From: Chrysemys picta bellii
Lineage: Eukaryota > Chordata > Testudines > Emydidae
Assembly (NCBI RefSeq): GCF_011386835.1
Contig: NC_088795.1
Location: forward strand, 13,001,441-13,065,440
Direction: 5' to 3'
DNA: 64,000 nucleotides
Shown: positions 45,430 to 57,054 of the stretch, one piece after another
How the letters are laid out: every line of letters starts with the position of its first letter
How positions within the stretch are numbered: position 1 is the stretch's first letter
Position numbers and translations under genes: made by a program
The notes under the pieces: model-generated
Seen by the model: the letters and a program-made list of their open reading frames with translations, nothing else
The model's database searches: none
What the model was told of the DNA's origin: nothing

Positions 45430-46842
45430 TTCAGAAAGGGGAGCTATGCAAAAATAAGGGAGCTAGTTAAACAGAAATTAAAAGGTACAGTGAATAGAGT
45501 GAAATCCCTGCAAGCTGCAAGGACACTTTTCAAAGACACCATAATAGAGGCCCAACTTAAATGTATACCCCAAATTATAAAACACCAGTAAAGGAACTAA
45601 AAAAGAGCCACTGTGGCTTAACAACCATGTAAAAGAAGCAGTGGGAGATAAAAAGGCATCTTTTAAAAAGTGGAAGTCAAATCCTAGTGAGGTAAATAGA
45701 AAGGAGCATAAACACTGCCAAATTAAGTTTAAAAATGTAATAAGAAAAGCCAAAAAGGAGTTTGAAGAACAGCTAGCCAAAAACTCAAAAGGTAATAACA
45801 AAATATTTTTTAAGTACATCCGAAGCAGGAAGCCTGCTAAACAACCAGAGGTGCCCCTGGACGATCGAGATACAAAAGGAGCACTTAAAGACGATAAAGT
45901 CATTGTGGAGAAACTAAATGAATTCTTTGCTTCAGTCTTCACGTCTGAAGATGTTAGGGAGATTCCCAAACCTGAGCCGGCTTTTGTAGGTGACAAGTCT
46001 GAGGAATTGTCACAGATTGAGGTGTCACTAGAGGAGGTTTTGGAATTAATTGATAAACTTAACAGTAACAAGTCACCAGGACCAGATGGCATTCACCCAA
46101 GAGTTCTGAAAGAACTCAAATGTAAAATTGTGGAACTACTAACTATGGTTTGTAACCTGTCCTTTAAATCAGCTTCTGTACCCAATGACTGGAAGATAGC
46201 TAATGTAACGCCAATATCTAAAAAGGGCTCTAGAGGTGATCCCGGCAATTACAGACCGGGAAGTCTAACGTCAGTACCGGGCAAATTAGTTGAAACAATT
46301 GTAAAGAATAAAATTGTCAGACACACAGAAGAACATAAATTGTTGGGCAAAAGTCAACATGGTTTCTGTAAAGGGAAATCATGTCTTAGTAATCTATTAG
46401 AGTTCTTTGAAGGGGTCAACAAACATGAGGACAAGGGGGATCCAGTGGACATAGTGTACTTAGATTTCCAGGAAGCCTTTGACGAGGTCCCTCACCAAAG
46501 GCTCTTAAGTAAATTAAGCTGTCGTGGTATAAGAGGGAAGATCCTTTCATGGATTGAGAACTGGTTAAAAGACAGGGAACAAAGGGTGGGAATAAATGGT
46601 AAATTCTCAGAACGGAGAGGGGTAACTAGTGGTGTTCCCCAAGGCTCAGTCCTAGGACCAATCCTATTCAACTTATTCATAAATGATCTGGAGAAAGGGG
46701 TAAAAAGTGAGGTGGCAAAGTTTGCAAATGATACTAAACTGCTCAAGATAGTTAAGATCAAAGCAGACTATGAAGAACTTCAAAAAGATCTCACAAAACT
46801 AAGTGATTGGGCAACAAAATGGCAAATGAAATTTAATGCGGA
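45430..46842 (+). pseudogene. CR1 ORF2 reverse transcriptase, N-terminal part
   Basis: Readable codons start FNFRKGSYAKI-like near 45428. One extra base near 45587 shifts the frame, after which one frame stays open from 45641. In numbering from 45641: NSNKSPGPDGIHPRVLKEL (about 146-165), NYRPGSLTSVPGKLVETI (about 203-220), motif A YLDFQEAFDEVPH with D275, GVPQGSVLGP (331-340), and motif C at 361-364. Motif C reads FAND and not FADD, so one of the two metal-binding aspartates is replaced by Asn, which should abolish polymerase activity. The frame then runs into the inserted LTR at about residue 401. The endonuclease domain is missing. Confidence 0.92.
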
Positions 46843-48196
46843 TGTAAGCAGAGTCAGGATGAGCTCTACCCTGACATCTGGTGGTGAATTATGGCGAGTG
46901 TGGAAAAGAACTCCAGGGGCTGATCTTGTTTGCATAGGCACACCCACCCGCCTGGCATGAAACAACAGCAACTGAAAGTGGTTACTTTGGCTGGTGTGGG
47001 ATCCCCAGTTTCTCTGTTATTGGGGCAGGAAGAATAAAGTTTTGTTACCCTGATTCTGTGAATCAAGGCCAGTGGAACTGTTGTATGACAGAAGGACTCA
47101 TCATTACCTAAGTAGCACTTGCTTGACAAGGGGCATGGGTTACAAAACCCAGTGGATTGAGAGAGGATGGGGACAGGTATTTGTACTTGATGGTATGGGC
47201 CCCCTTTGAGGGCTCAAAACACCAATTGCACTACCTCTTCTCTCCACTGTTGAATATCAGAGCTAACTTTGATTCCATTAGGAGTCTAGTTACAGGCTGC
47301 TGAGTTGGATTCACTTTGGGCCAATGGTGCACCAGCACTGGGGCTCCCCTACTATGAGCTGAAATCACTAAGAGCTGAAATCACAAAAGAGCTAAAGTTA
47401 TTAAGAGCTGGGATCACTGACTGCGGTGTTAAATAGTGGGGGAGCCTGAAGCTATATTGCTAAATGGCTGGCGGAGCAAGTTTGCGGGGGCGGCTGGAGG
47501 AGCAGCGAGCGGCGCGGAGCCTTGAGGGGTCAGTTGGAGCGGCCCAAGGAACGGCGAGCGGAGGTGTTTGCGGGGACGGCTGGAGCGCCTCACAGGTCGG
47601 TGAGCAGAGCGGAGCAGCTCTTAGAGCAGAGCACTTCATGGGATGGCAGAAAGTGGACTGGCTCGTGGTGAAGGCTGCAGCGGAACCCCACGGAGAGACA
47701 GCCAGCCGGCCTCGGATCACGTAAGGTGCCCCTTAACACCCTGTGTGCCCCCCTTTTACTCTGGGGCTGCACTGACCAGGGACAGAGACTTCGGGGGTTG
47801 TTGGATCCAAGAGACTTTGGGGGTGTTGGACTTTGGGGACTCTGGGTGATTTTTGGGTTGCTGGATTCAAGAACCACAGGGAAAGGACACAGCCCAATTA
47901 GCTGGGATGGGTCTTTTGCTCCTGGTTTGTGTTATGAATCCTGTTTGTGGTGTTTTTTCCAATTTAATGCTGATGTCGTTTACCTCATGTTATTAAACAT
48001 TTTCTGCTACACTCAGACTCTGTGCTTGCGAGAGGGGAAGTATTGCCTCTTAGAGGCACCCAGGGGGTGGTATGTAATTGTCCCAGGTCACTGGGTGGGG
48101 GCTCGAGCTGGTTTTGCATTGCGTTATTGAAATGGAACCCCTAGATACAGAACCCGACCCTTGTTGCAGCCAACTTAGATGGGCAGAAGGGTTATA
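46843..48196 (+). mobile_element. Solo LTR inside CR1 (1354 bp)
   Basis: It starts TGTAAGCAGAGTCAGGATGA and ends GCAGAAGGGTTATA; the last two bases are TA where TG...CA ends would have CA. The flanks CGGA (46839-46842) and TGGA (48197-48200) fit a 4-bp target duplication with one substitution, and the CR1 then rejoins as TTTAATG(T/C)GGATAAATG. ATTAAA at 47992-47997 is a plausible poly(A) signal. There are no internal genes. The 4-bp duplication is typical of gamma-type endogenous retroviruses and some Gypsy elements; I do not decide. Confidence 0.85.
47992..47997 (+). promoter_or_regulatory. LTR polyadenylation signal variant
   Basis: ATTAAA about 200 bp before the LTR end, followed by CTGCTACACTCAGACTCTG. 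Confidence 0.5.
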
Positions 48197-48807
48197 TGGA
48201 TAAATGTAAAGTAACGCACATTGGGAAAAATAACCCCAACTATACATACAATATGATGGGGGCTAATTTAGTTACAATTAATCAGGAAAAAGATCTTGGA
48301 GTCATCATGGATAGTTCTCTGAAGATGTCCACGCAGTGTGCAGCGGCAGTCAAAAAAGCAAACAGGATGTTAGAAATCATTAAAAAAGGGATAGAGAATA
48401 AGATGGAGAATATCTTATTGCCCTTATATAAATCCATGGTACGCCCACATCTTGAATGCTGCATACAGATGTGGTCTCCTCATCTCAAAAAAGATATACT
48501 GGCATTAGAAAAGGTTCAGAGAAGGGCAACTAAAACGATTAGGGGTTTGGAACGGGTCCCATATGAGGAGAGATTGAAGAGGCTAGGACTTTTCAGCTTG
48601 GAAAAGAGGAGACTAAGGGGGGATATGATAGAGGTATATAAAATCATGAGTGATGTGGAGAAAGTGAATAAGGAAAAGTTATTTACCTGTTCCCATAATA
48701 TAAGAACTGGGGGCCACCAAATGAAATTAATAGGCAGCAGGTTTAAAACAAATACAAGGAAGTTCTTCACACAGTGCACAGTCAACCTGTGGAACTCCTT
48801 GCCTTGA
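48197..48807 (+). pseudogene. CR1 ORF2, C-terminal part
   Basis: Open from the LTR edge to a TGA at 48805-48807, so its end is natural. It contains [100 protein letters not shown] and [14 protein letters not shown]...VNLWNSLP, the standard CR1 C-terminus. It continues the frame interrupted at 46842. The intact frame with few changes suggests the insertion split a young copy. Confidence 0.93.
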
Positions 48808-48990
48808 GAAGATTGTGAAGGCTAAGACTATAACAGGGTTTAAAAGAGAACTGGATAAATTCATGGAGGTTAAGTCCGTTAATGGCTATTAGCCAGGATG
48901 GGTAAGGAATGGTGTCCCTAACCTCTGTTTGTCAGAGGGTGTGGTGATGGATGGCAGGAGAGAGATCACTTGATCATTACCTGTTAGGTT

Positions 48991-49909
48991 CAGTGATGAG
49001 CTGCCAAAATATTAACAACAGGTTCCCTCCTCCTCACCCCACGAGGGGGTCGTGCCCCCTCCTGGGACTCCTGCCCCATCCAACCCCCCAAACTCCTTGA
49101 CGCCCCCCCGGGACCCCTGCTGCCCCATCCAAACCCTCCTCTCATTCCTGATGGCCCCCCGGGACCCCTGCCCCATCCAACCACCCCTTCTCTCTGTCCC
49201 CCAACTTCCCCTGGAACCCCTGCCCCTGACTGCCCCCCACTGCCCCATCCAACCCCTGCTCCTTCCTGACTGCCCCCCTGGGACCCTTGCCCCCATTCAG
49301 TTCCCTGCCCTCTGACCGCCCCAACCCCCTATCAACTCCCCGAATTCCCCTGCCCTCTTCCAACACCCCCTCCCTGCCCCCTTACCGCACTGCCTAGCGC
49401 CGCTCGGCCTGGTCCGGGCCGGAGCCGCTCAACCGGAGCCGGCGCCGTGGGGCCCGAGCCAAGCCGGGCCGGAGTCGCTCGGACGGGACCGCAGGGCCGG
49501 AACCGGGCCAGGCTGGGCTGGAGCTGCTCAGCTGGGTCCGGAACTGGGCTGGGGGGCCAGGCCGGAGGGAGCTGCTTGGCCGGAGCCGGACTGGGCTGTG
49601 CCGTGCTTCCCTGGAGCCTTCCTCGAGCGGCCCTGCCCCAGTTTACCTGCCTGCTGCTTGTTTCAGGCTTCCCGCGAACATCTCATTCGCGGGAAGCAGG
49701 GGAGGGGGAGGAGAAGGGGGGCAGAGCGTTCAGGGGAGGAGGGGGAAGTGAGCTGGGGCCGGGGGCGGGGTGGACAGCTGCCGAAGCTTTTGTTAAACTT
49801 AAAAGCCCTTTTAGAACCGGTTGTCACAGAACAACCGGTTCTAAAAGGTCTTCTAAATTTAACAACCGGTTCTTGTGAACCGGTGGGAACCGGCTCCAGC
49901 TCACCACTG
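48991..49909. mobile_element. Non-autonomous hAT (919 bp) inside CR1 3' UTR
   Basis: CAGTGATGAGCTGCCAAAAT and AGCTCACCACTG are the inverted ends. A perfect 8-bp duplication GTTAGGTT is at 48983-48990 and 49910-49917. The interior has a C-rich part with CCCCATCCAAC repeated, and a right part with AACCGGTTGT and its inverse ACAACCGGTT (about 49817-49870). It encodes no protein. Open frames here are GC artefacts. Confidence 0.95.
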
Positions 49910-50016
49910 GTTAGGTTCACTCCCTCTGGGACACCTGGCATTGGCCACTGTCGGTAGACAGGATACTGGGCTGGATGGACCTTTGGTCTGACCCAGAACG
50001 GCCGTTCTTATGTTCT

Positions 50017-51105
50017 TTCTGTCTCCCTGGAAGTGACTACACTCCAGTTAAGAAAAGATGTTTTCAGGTGACTCAATCTTTAGAAGTTCAGACTTCAGGG
50101 TATTTTAGTAGTTTAAAAAACTAACAAGCCACATATTACGGACATCTGGGTCCTCCCGCCGCAATGACCGTGGAATATTCCTTTAGCAGTTACACTACAT
50201 GCAGCAGAATCTCTTTTGAAGTGTTAGAATAATCAGTCAGTCTAGAAATCTGAGTGGCTGAAAAGTTTGTAAATGGTTTATAATTCCTTTAATTAAAACA
50301 CTCCAGGGTCGTAAGGACATCAGCATTTGGACTTGGTACGCTGAGGAGAAGAGTCACAAGCAACTAAAGATATTGATGTAGAGCGTAAGAATTTACACAG
50401 ACCACAAACGGAAATACTTTGACCTAGATGGCAATAACACTTTATAGCCCATACAAAATTCTTCTGAAGTATCCCAGTAAAAATTCTTTCCAGTTGTGCT
50501 TTTGGAATATGTCAGCAATCTATTGGTTCATATAATAGGATATGTTAACTCCGTTAAATCCAGTTATTAAAATGGGATTAGATGAAACTCTACCTGGAAG
50601 ATTGCAACATACCGCCTTGTTTGTGTTGATAATCAGACAGTTCTGGGGTTTCAAGGTTAATTTTAAATGACACATATAATGTAAATAGACAGTTATGTAA
50701 AAAAAAAGAACAAAAGAGGTTTCAGATGTCACAATCTGCTGTATTCCAGGAAAACTGGCCAAGACTCCAGAGAAGTGAACCAACCAGCAGAAAGTATTTA
50801 AAATTATAAATGTTTATAGAATTTGTATTTTATTATACTTCCATCCTATGGATTTAACACAATATTTTCCACACCTAACACAATATAGTCCTTTCAGGCG
50901 TTATCTGTTTGGTCACTGATTATTTGACTTTGGTAGAAACTGAAGGGAGGACCCCCATTATCAAGCTACAGCGTAGCATCCCTATGAAACGTGCACTGCA
51001 TATCTCAGCAAGCTGTGCTATGTGAAAGATCGATTCTATAGCGCATGCTGTTCCCACATTACCAGAAAATGTGTTAGAGCATTGATGTTCTCCACTGTGC
51101 AACAC
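50017..51105. other. Unique-looking sequence
   Basis: No recognised repeat or coding part between the CR1 and the Harbinger. Confidence 0.4.
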
Positions 51106-51469
51106 TGAGGCCTGGTCTACACTACGGGGTTAGGTCAAAGTTAGTCGCATTAGGTCGATTTAAAAATGACTGCACCCACACAACCAACCCGGTCCATCAA
51201 CTTAAAGGGCACTTAAAATTGACTTCTGTATTTCTCACCGGTGAGGAGAGTAGCGCTAAAATCAACCTTGCTGGGTCGAATTTGGGGTAGCGTGAACGCA
51301 AATCAACAGTATTGGCCTCTGGAAGCTATCCCAGAGTGCTCCATTGTGACCGCTCTGGACAGCACTTTGAACTCCGATGCACTAGCCAGGTACACAGGAA
51401 AAGCCCCAGGAACTTTTGAATTTCATTTCCTGTTTGGTCAGCGTGGCGAGCTCAGCAGCACAGGTGACC

Positions 51470-52679
51470 ATGCAGTCCCCGAATCGGAAACGAGCTCCAG
51501 CATGGACCAAAAGGGAGACACTGGATCTGATTGCTGTATGGGGAGAAGAATCTGTGCAGGGAGAACTCCGATCCAAAAGAAGAAATGCAAATATATTTGC
51601 CAAAATCTCATAGAGCATGTTGGACAGAGGCTACACCAGGGACACACAGCAGTGCTGCGTGAAAGTTAAGGCACTCAGGCAAGCCTACCAAAAGACAAAG
51701 TAGGCAAATGGTCACTCCAGGTCAGAGCCCCATACATGCCGCTTCTATGAACAGCTGCATGGCATTCTAGAGGGGGACCCTACCACTATCCCATCACTGT
51801 CCGTGGACACCTGCAAGGAGGGAGTCTCATGGAACAAGGAGGGGGATTTTGCGGATGAGGAAGAGGAGGAGGAGGAGAATGCGCAGCAGGCAAGTGGTGA
51901 ATCTGTTCTCCCCAGCAGCCAGGACCTTTTCATCACCCTGGAGCCAATACCCTCCCAAGGCGGGATCCCCGACCCTGAAGCTGGAGAAGGCACCACTGGT
52001 GAGTGCACATTTGTAACTACACTACAGGATTTAAAAGCAATTGTGTTCATGGTCACCTAGTTGAAATAGGGGAATTTCTGTAATGGAACAGTAAAAGGAC
52101 CCCGTTCATGCTGGGCTGTTTGCGCTTGGCTAAAAGGGATCATCCCGGAGAATAGCCACGCGGTGGGGTGGGTGTGCTGCACATCTATCCGAATACTGCA
52201 GCCCCTCCTTTTAAATGTGAAACCCAACCCATTGCTTGCTCTGGGAAAGGGGGGCGATGCAGTTTGAAAACATTCCCACATGTTATGAAGGCGTAAGAAG
52301 CAAACCCAATTTTACTCTCCCTTTTTATCTCCACACAGGTGCAAATGTTTCTACGCTCCCCCTATCATCTCTGTCTCTGCAGTTATCGCAGATTAGAAGG
52401 TGAAAAAAACGCACTCGCAATTACATGTTTTCCCAGCTGATACAGTCCTCCTGCACTGATAGGGCACAGCTTAATGCATGGAGGCATTCAGTGGCAGAGG
52501 CGAGGAAAGAATTGAGTGAACACGAAGAGCGGAGGCAGGACGTGATACTGAGGCTAATGGGGGAGCAAACAGACATGCTGAAGCATCTGGTGGGGGAGCA
52601 AATGGACATGATGAAGCGTGTCTTGGAGCTGCAAGAAAGCCAACAAGAGCACAGACCACCCGCTGCATCCACTGTATAA
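51470..52679 (+). pseudogene. Harbinger Myb/SANT-like protein gene, two exons
   Basis: ATG at 51470 begins MQSPNRKRAPAWTKRETLDL, leading into the Myb/SANT-like DNA-binding fold (WTKRE...LIAVWGEESVQ...KRRNANIF). In-frame TAGs occur at 51611 and 51701, then an acidic tract (EEEEEEEN). An intron 51999-52338 (GTGAGT...CACACAG) would join GEGTT|GANVST in frame. Exon 2 has an in-frame TGA at 52401, likely an old CGA. It continues MFSQLIQSSCTDRAQLNAWR and a coiled-coil-like MGEQTDMLKHLVGEQMDMMK to TAA at 52677. An extra C near 52662 truncates the end, and related codons run on in another frame to about 52815. Such proteins bring the transposase to DNA. Confidence 0.82.
51999..52338 (+). other. Predicted intron of the Harbinger Myb-like gene
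   Basis: Donor GGTGAGTGC and acceptor CCACACAG|GTG with a pyrimidine-rich CTCTCCCTTTTTATCTCC tract. Phase is preserved across the junction. This is an inference from consensus and frame, without transcript evidence. Confidence 0.6.
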
Positions 52680-53051
52680 CCGCCAACCCGCCTCCCCATG
52701 TTCCATAGCCTCCTCATCCAGACGCCCAAGAACGTGGGGTGGGGTGGGGCGGAGGCTCTGGGCACCCAGCCACTCCACTCCAGAGGATGGCCCAAGCACA
52801 GAAGGCTGTCATTCAAGCAGTTTGTTTATTATAGCCACACTAAAAATCAATGTGGCCTTGTCCTTCCCTCCTCCCCCAGCCCATCTGGGCTACCTTGTCC
52901 GCTATCTAATTTTTTTTTAATTATTAAAGAAAGAATGCATGGTTTCAAAACAATAGCTACTTTATTTCAAAGGGGGGAGGGTGGTTGGCTTACAGGAAAT
53001 TAAAATCAACAAAGGGGGTGGGTTTGCATCAAGGAGAAACACACACAACTA

Positions 53052-54164
53052 TCACAATGAAGCCTGGCCAGTCATGAAACTGGTTTTCAAAGCCTCTCTG
53101 ATGCGCGGCGCGCCTACCTGTGCTCTTCTAATCGTCCTGGTGTCTGGCTGCTCATAATCAGACACCAGGCAATTTGCCTCAACCTCCCACCCCGCCATAA
53201 ACATCTCCCCCTTACTCTCACAGATATTATGGAGCACACAGCAAGCAGCAATAACAATGGGCATGTTGGTTGCACTGAGGTCTGACCTAGTCAGCAAACA
53301 CCACCAGCGAGCTTTTAAATGGCCAAAGGCACATTCTACCACCATTCTACACTTGCTCAGCCTATAGTTGAACTGCTCCTTACTACTGTCCAGGCTGCCT
53401 GTGTACGGCTTCATGAGCCATGGGAGCAAGGGATAGGCTGGGTCCCCAAGGATAACTATTGGCATTTCAACATCCCCAACAGTAATTTTCTGGTCTGGGA
53501 AGTAAGTCCCTTCTTGCAGCTGCTCGAACAGCCCGGAGTTCCTAAAGATGCGAGCGTCATGCACCTTTCCCGGCCATCCCACGTTGATGTTGGTGAAACG
53601 TCCCTGGTGATCCACCAGTGCTTGCAGCACCATTGAGAAGTACCCCTTGCGGTTTACATACTGGTTGGCAAGGTGGTCCGGTGCCAAGATGGGGATATGC
53701 GTTCCGTCTATCGCCCCACCACAGTTAGGGAACCCCATTACAGCAAAGCCATCCACTATGAGCTGCACATTTCCCAGAGTCACTACCCTTGATAACAGAA
53801 CGTCAACGATTGCATTGGCTACTTGGATTACAGCAGCCCCCACAGTAGACTTGCCCATTCCAAACTGATTCCCGACTGACCAGTAGCAGTCTGGTGTTGC
53901 AAGCTTCCACAGGGCTATCGCCACTTGCTTCTCAGCTGTCAGGGCAGCTCTCATCTTGGTATTCCTGCACTTCAGGGTGGGGGAAAGCAACTCAGAGATC
54001 CAGGAAAGTGGCCTTATGCATGTGAAAGTTTCGCAGCCACTGTGAATCATCCCATACCTGCAACACTCTGCGGTCCCACCAGTCTGTGCTTGTTTGCCTG
54101 GCTCAGAATCGGTGTTCCACTGTATCAACCAGCCCCACTGCCGCCATGATGTCCCAATTGCCAC
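53052..54164 (-). pseudogene. Harbinger transposase, DDE core readable, N-terminus broken
   Basis: The frame shown is open for 370 codons. Numbered from 54164, it contains D153 in GGAIDGTHIPI, D203 in PGKVHDARIF, D241 in LGDPAYPLLPW and E277 in VVECAFG, matching the DDE triad of PIF/Harbinger and HARBI1-like nucleases. RKGYFSMVLQALVDHQGRFT and NICESKGE are also family-typical. The first ~70 codons shown are not the native start. The native N-terminus (MAAVGLVDTVEHRF) lies in another frame and meets a TGA at 54103-54105. A one-base loss near 53990-53996 then shifts into the shown frame. It is therefore a pseudogene, though the catalytic part is continuous. Confidence 0.88.
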
Positions 54165-54284
54165 AGCTCGTGCTTTCAGGATCGTCTATGTCCATGTCCT
54201 CATCAAAATTCTCCTCTTAGCCCGGTTCTACATATACTCCAGGATAATGCATGAGGTGTTTACAATGCTTACAACAGCAGCAGT

Positions 54285-54600
54285 GACGGTGAGAGCGGGC
54301 TCCATGCTTGCCGTGGTATGGCGTCTGCAGGAGAGTAGAGTTGCAGCGGAAGCGGTGAGTGTCGACGGCTAGCACCGCGCAGATTTCAGACAACTTGGAG
54401 AAATTTGCTATTGAGACTGAGCTCATTTACAAGAGCAGGAGAGCAGAGTTGCAGTGGAAGTGGTGGATGACGATGGTTAGCAGTCCTACTGCACCATCTG
54501 CTGACAGCAGCACCCAGGACACAACAGCAGCGGTGATGGTGAGCTGAGCTGAGCAGGCTCCATGCTTGCTGTGGTATGGCGTCTGCATGGAAAAAAGGCG
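54285..54600. repeat. Internal duplication within Harbinger end
   Basis: GCTCCATGCTTGC(C/T)GTGGTATGGCGTCTGCA appears at about 54299-54330 and 54558-54589. GCAG(C/T)GGAAG(C/T)GGT is paired likewise at 54344 and 54453. The order of the shared words differs, so this is a partial duplication. Confidence 0.7.
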
Positions 54601-54922
54601 CGAAACGATTGTCTGATGTTGCTTTCACGGAGGGAGGAGCGACTGACGACATGTACCCAAAACCACCCGCGACAATGTTTTTGCCCCATCAGGCATTGGG
54701 AGCTTAACCCAGAATTCCAATGGGCGGCGCAGACTGCGGGACCTGTGGGATAGCTACCCACAGTGCACCGCTCTGTTAGTCGATGCTAGCCATGGTAGTG
54801 AGGACGCACTCCACCGACTTAATGCGCTCAGTGTGGACATACGCAATTGACTGTATAAAATTGATTTCTAAAAATCGACTTCTATAAAATCGACCTAATT
54901 TCGTAATGTAGACATACCTTGA

Positions 54923-55274
54923 GAATATGAAGGAGGAGGGGGAAAGAGATGTACTAGTAATACCTCGGCAGAGATACCACAGACCAAATATGCAACACAT
55001 TTCTTATAGTCAAATCAAATGCTTTTCAAAACATAGCTTCTATTCTACCTGTTGTTTGGATTATAACTGGTGCCTTCCTTATGTGGAAGCAAGGTGGGGG
55101 ACAACGAAGAAAAATAAAGTTTTTTGTTTTGGGGGGTGGGAGTAAAGTTCAACTTAACCTTTTAATAGCTAACTTAAACTGTAAAGTTGAGGAATAGGCA
55201 CTCTTGAATAGAAAATAATCAATCTAAATGCAACAGTGAAATCAGGTGAAGAACAGTAGATGCACATCCAAGAG
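54923..55274. other. Unique-looking sequence
   Basis: No feature recognised between the Harbinger and the MIR-like SINE. Confidence 0.4.
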
Positions 55275-55395
55275 CCAATGACTTGGGAGTCTTGTCTAGT
55301 GATTAGAACATGGGGGCTGAGCTTTAGGATTCCTGGGTTCTCTAGTCTCATCTCTCCCCAATTCGTTGTATGATGCTGGGCAAGTCAGTTGGGGC
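55275..55395 (+). mobile_element. MIR-family SINE remnant
   Basis: CTTGGGAGTCTTGTC, AGGATTCCTGGGTTCT and TTGTATGATGCTGGGCAAGTCA follow the order of MIR-type core sequence (GACTCCTGGGTTC ... TGTGACCTTGGGCAAGTCA). Confidence 0.65.
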
Positions 55396-57046
55396 CAAAT
55401 CCGGTCCCTGCCATACAGCCCAAGTAACAGGGTATGTTACAGTACAAAGCTGTCCCCATTCTTATATTCAGGACCATACCTCTCCATCAAAAATAATGGG
55501 GAAAGGACATAACATCCAGTTATGAACATAGGTGTTCTTATGATACAAACAGGTGATAAAAACATACAGGAGAAGACTTGGAAGTGGTCATCTAATTCTC
55601 TTTACCATCTGCTGAGAGTATATTTCCTGCCTCCTCCTCCTGACTGTTTATGCACATAACAGCAAAACTGTCAAGAGATCAATCAGCAGCTGAAGATTCA
55701 AATGTAAATAGAGAAGGCAGAAATGGGCACATGGGTGCAGGAGTGAATAATAGTAGACTGGATGGAAAAATGAGGTGCGGTTTGTTAGTTTATTTTAAAA
55801 GTGCTCCTTTTTTGGACTTTGAAATGTTTCAAGCAGCTCCAGTTAGTAGAGTGTGTTTCCTAACCTGATTATTTTTACACCAGGCACAGTACCATAACTT
55901 TACCAGTCCTGTGGGACTTCAAAGTGGTTATCAAATTTGGAAAATCTTCAGTTGGTAAAAAGGGAAATCAAGCTCCGCAAGGAAGCGTGCTTTTTGCATG
56001 TAGTATTCATTTATGCAAATGCCATCTTAAATTGCACAGTCAGATTAGGCAAGAAAAGAACCCAACCCTGTCCAGTTCATTCTGTCTTTTTCTACGTTCT
56101 TATCTCGGGGACTTCCCCACCAATACCCTCGCTCACTGTTTTCACTGGCACTAATCATGTGAGTAAGGCAGGCAGGGTTTAGCCAGAGGTCTTTATTATG
56201 TTCACTTTCCTATGTGTTTTTTTTTAAAAGGTGTTCTACTGTCACTCTGTGTTTGGGTTACAGTTGTAGATTAGGGGTGCAGGAACAATGTGTATAGTGG
56301 GGGTGCTGAGAGCCATTGAACCAAACTGTCAACCCTGTACATAATGGAAACCACTTCAAGCCAGGGGGTGCGGTTCCAGCACCTATGCTGAGCACCACAG
56401 TCTGAACTGCCCCGTGGAATCTGCTGCAACAGCAGTTTGCAGCTTTTCCTTGGAATTAGAATTACCCCGGTAAGGGTGACTTTCTTATTCTGCATGATCC
56501 TGAAAATGTGGAATTCATTCCCTCTGGAATTATGAAATGTGGGCAGATTGCTCCATTTTACAGTGGAAAAGCATGAAATCATAGCCACCTTGGCTAGGGT
56601 TATTATTAATTTAACAGTTAAACTTCCATTATGTTTTACTATTTGTTACATGTTATTTTAATGTGTTTCATGGGTTTATGTATTTTGCAGTTAACTGTTT
56701 GAAAGGGGACAGAAGTGATTTACCAGGGATGTGTCGTTACTCCCATTGATGCTGTGCTTATTTTGTTGCTAGGACGATATTTGTTTTGTTCTGGATGTAT
56801 GGATTTTGTTGTGTAAAGTTTCACCATCTTTTTATGTATAGGATACCCCTGAAAAACTAAAAAAATCATCCATATAAAAAGATACAAATAGATATTAGTG
56901 GCCTAAACCAGACAAGCCATAGAGCATCTCAGTGCTACAATCTAAAAAAAATACAGGATCCAGTGTTTATTTTCCAAATATACTCCATTTTCTAGACTGT
57001 ATTAAAAACAGCCTGGGAAATTAAATGTCAGTGTTTACATTTGGGC
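55396..57046. other. Unique-looking sequence
   Basis: Apart from the small hAT-like copy at 56273-56384, nothing is recognised. Confidence 0.4.
56273..56384. mobile_element. Short hAT-like MITE (112 bp)
   Basis: TAGGGGTGCAGGAAC at the left and GTTCCAGCACCTA at the right are inverted ends. The interior TATAGTGGGGGTGCTGAGAG and CCACTTCAAGCCAGGGGGTG is a repeat I know from turtles. I see no 8-bp duplication, so its edges may be worn. Confidence 0.55.
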
Positions 57047-57054
57047 AATCAAAA

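Larger units (their letters stand above)
45395..50016 (+). mobile_element. CR1 LINE split by a solo LTR and a hAT
   Basis: A 5'-truncated CR1 starts in the region between endonuclease and RT (CCCAACACTGTGGCATTTAA). It continues through the RT, the conserved C-terminal domain ([20 protein letters not shown]) and the 3' UTR, to CGGCCGTTCTTATGTTCTT at about 50016. A 1354-bp solo LTR (46843-48196) splits the coding region and a 919-bp hAT (48991-49909) splits the 3' UTR. Both carry target duplications, so removing them rejoins one CR1. The host CR1 is therefore older than both. Confidence 0.93.
51109..54919. mobile_element. PIF/Harbinger DNA transposon, two genes, ~3.8 kb
   Basis: The left end GGCCTGGTCTACACTACGGG...TTAGGTCAAAG and the right end CGACCTAATTTCGTAATGTAGACATACCT are imperfect terminal inverted repeats. 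A 3-bp duplication TGA lies at 51106-51108 and 54920-54922. It holds a Myb/SANT-like gene on the plus strand and a DDE transposase on the minus strand, convergent, which is the usual Harbinger arrangement. Both genes are broken, but the element is almost complete in length, so it probably moved relatively recently. Confidence 0.92.

Noticed and set aside
47460..48130. Frames in the solo LTR at 47460-48130
   Set aside because: They lie in LTR sequence, where coding is not expected, and read as low-complexity protein.
49012..49400. Pro/Ser-rich frames in the hAT within CR1
   Set aside because: Produced by CCCCATCCAAC repeats inside a non-autonomous hAT.
51241..51669. A 142-codon frame near the Harbinger left end
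   Set aside because: It is an alternative frame across the Myb-like gene; the frame beginning at 51470 carries the recognisable WTKRE and KRRNA signature.
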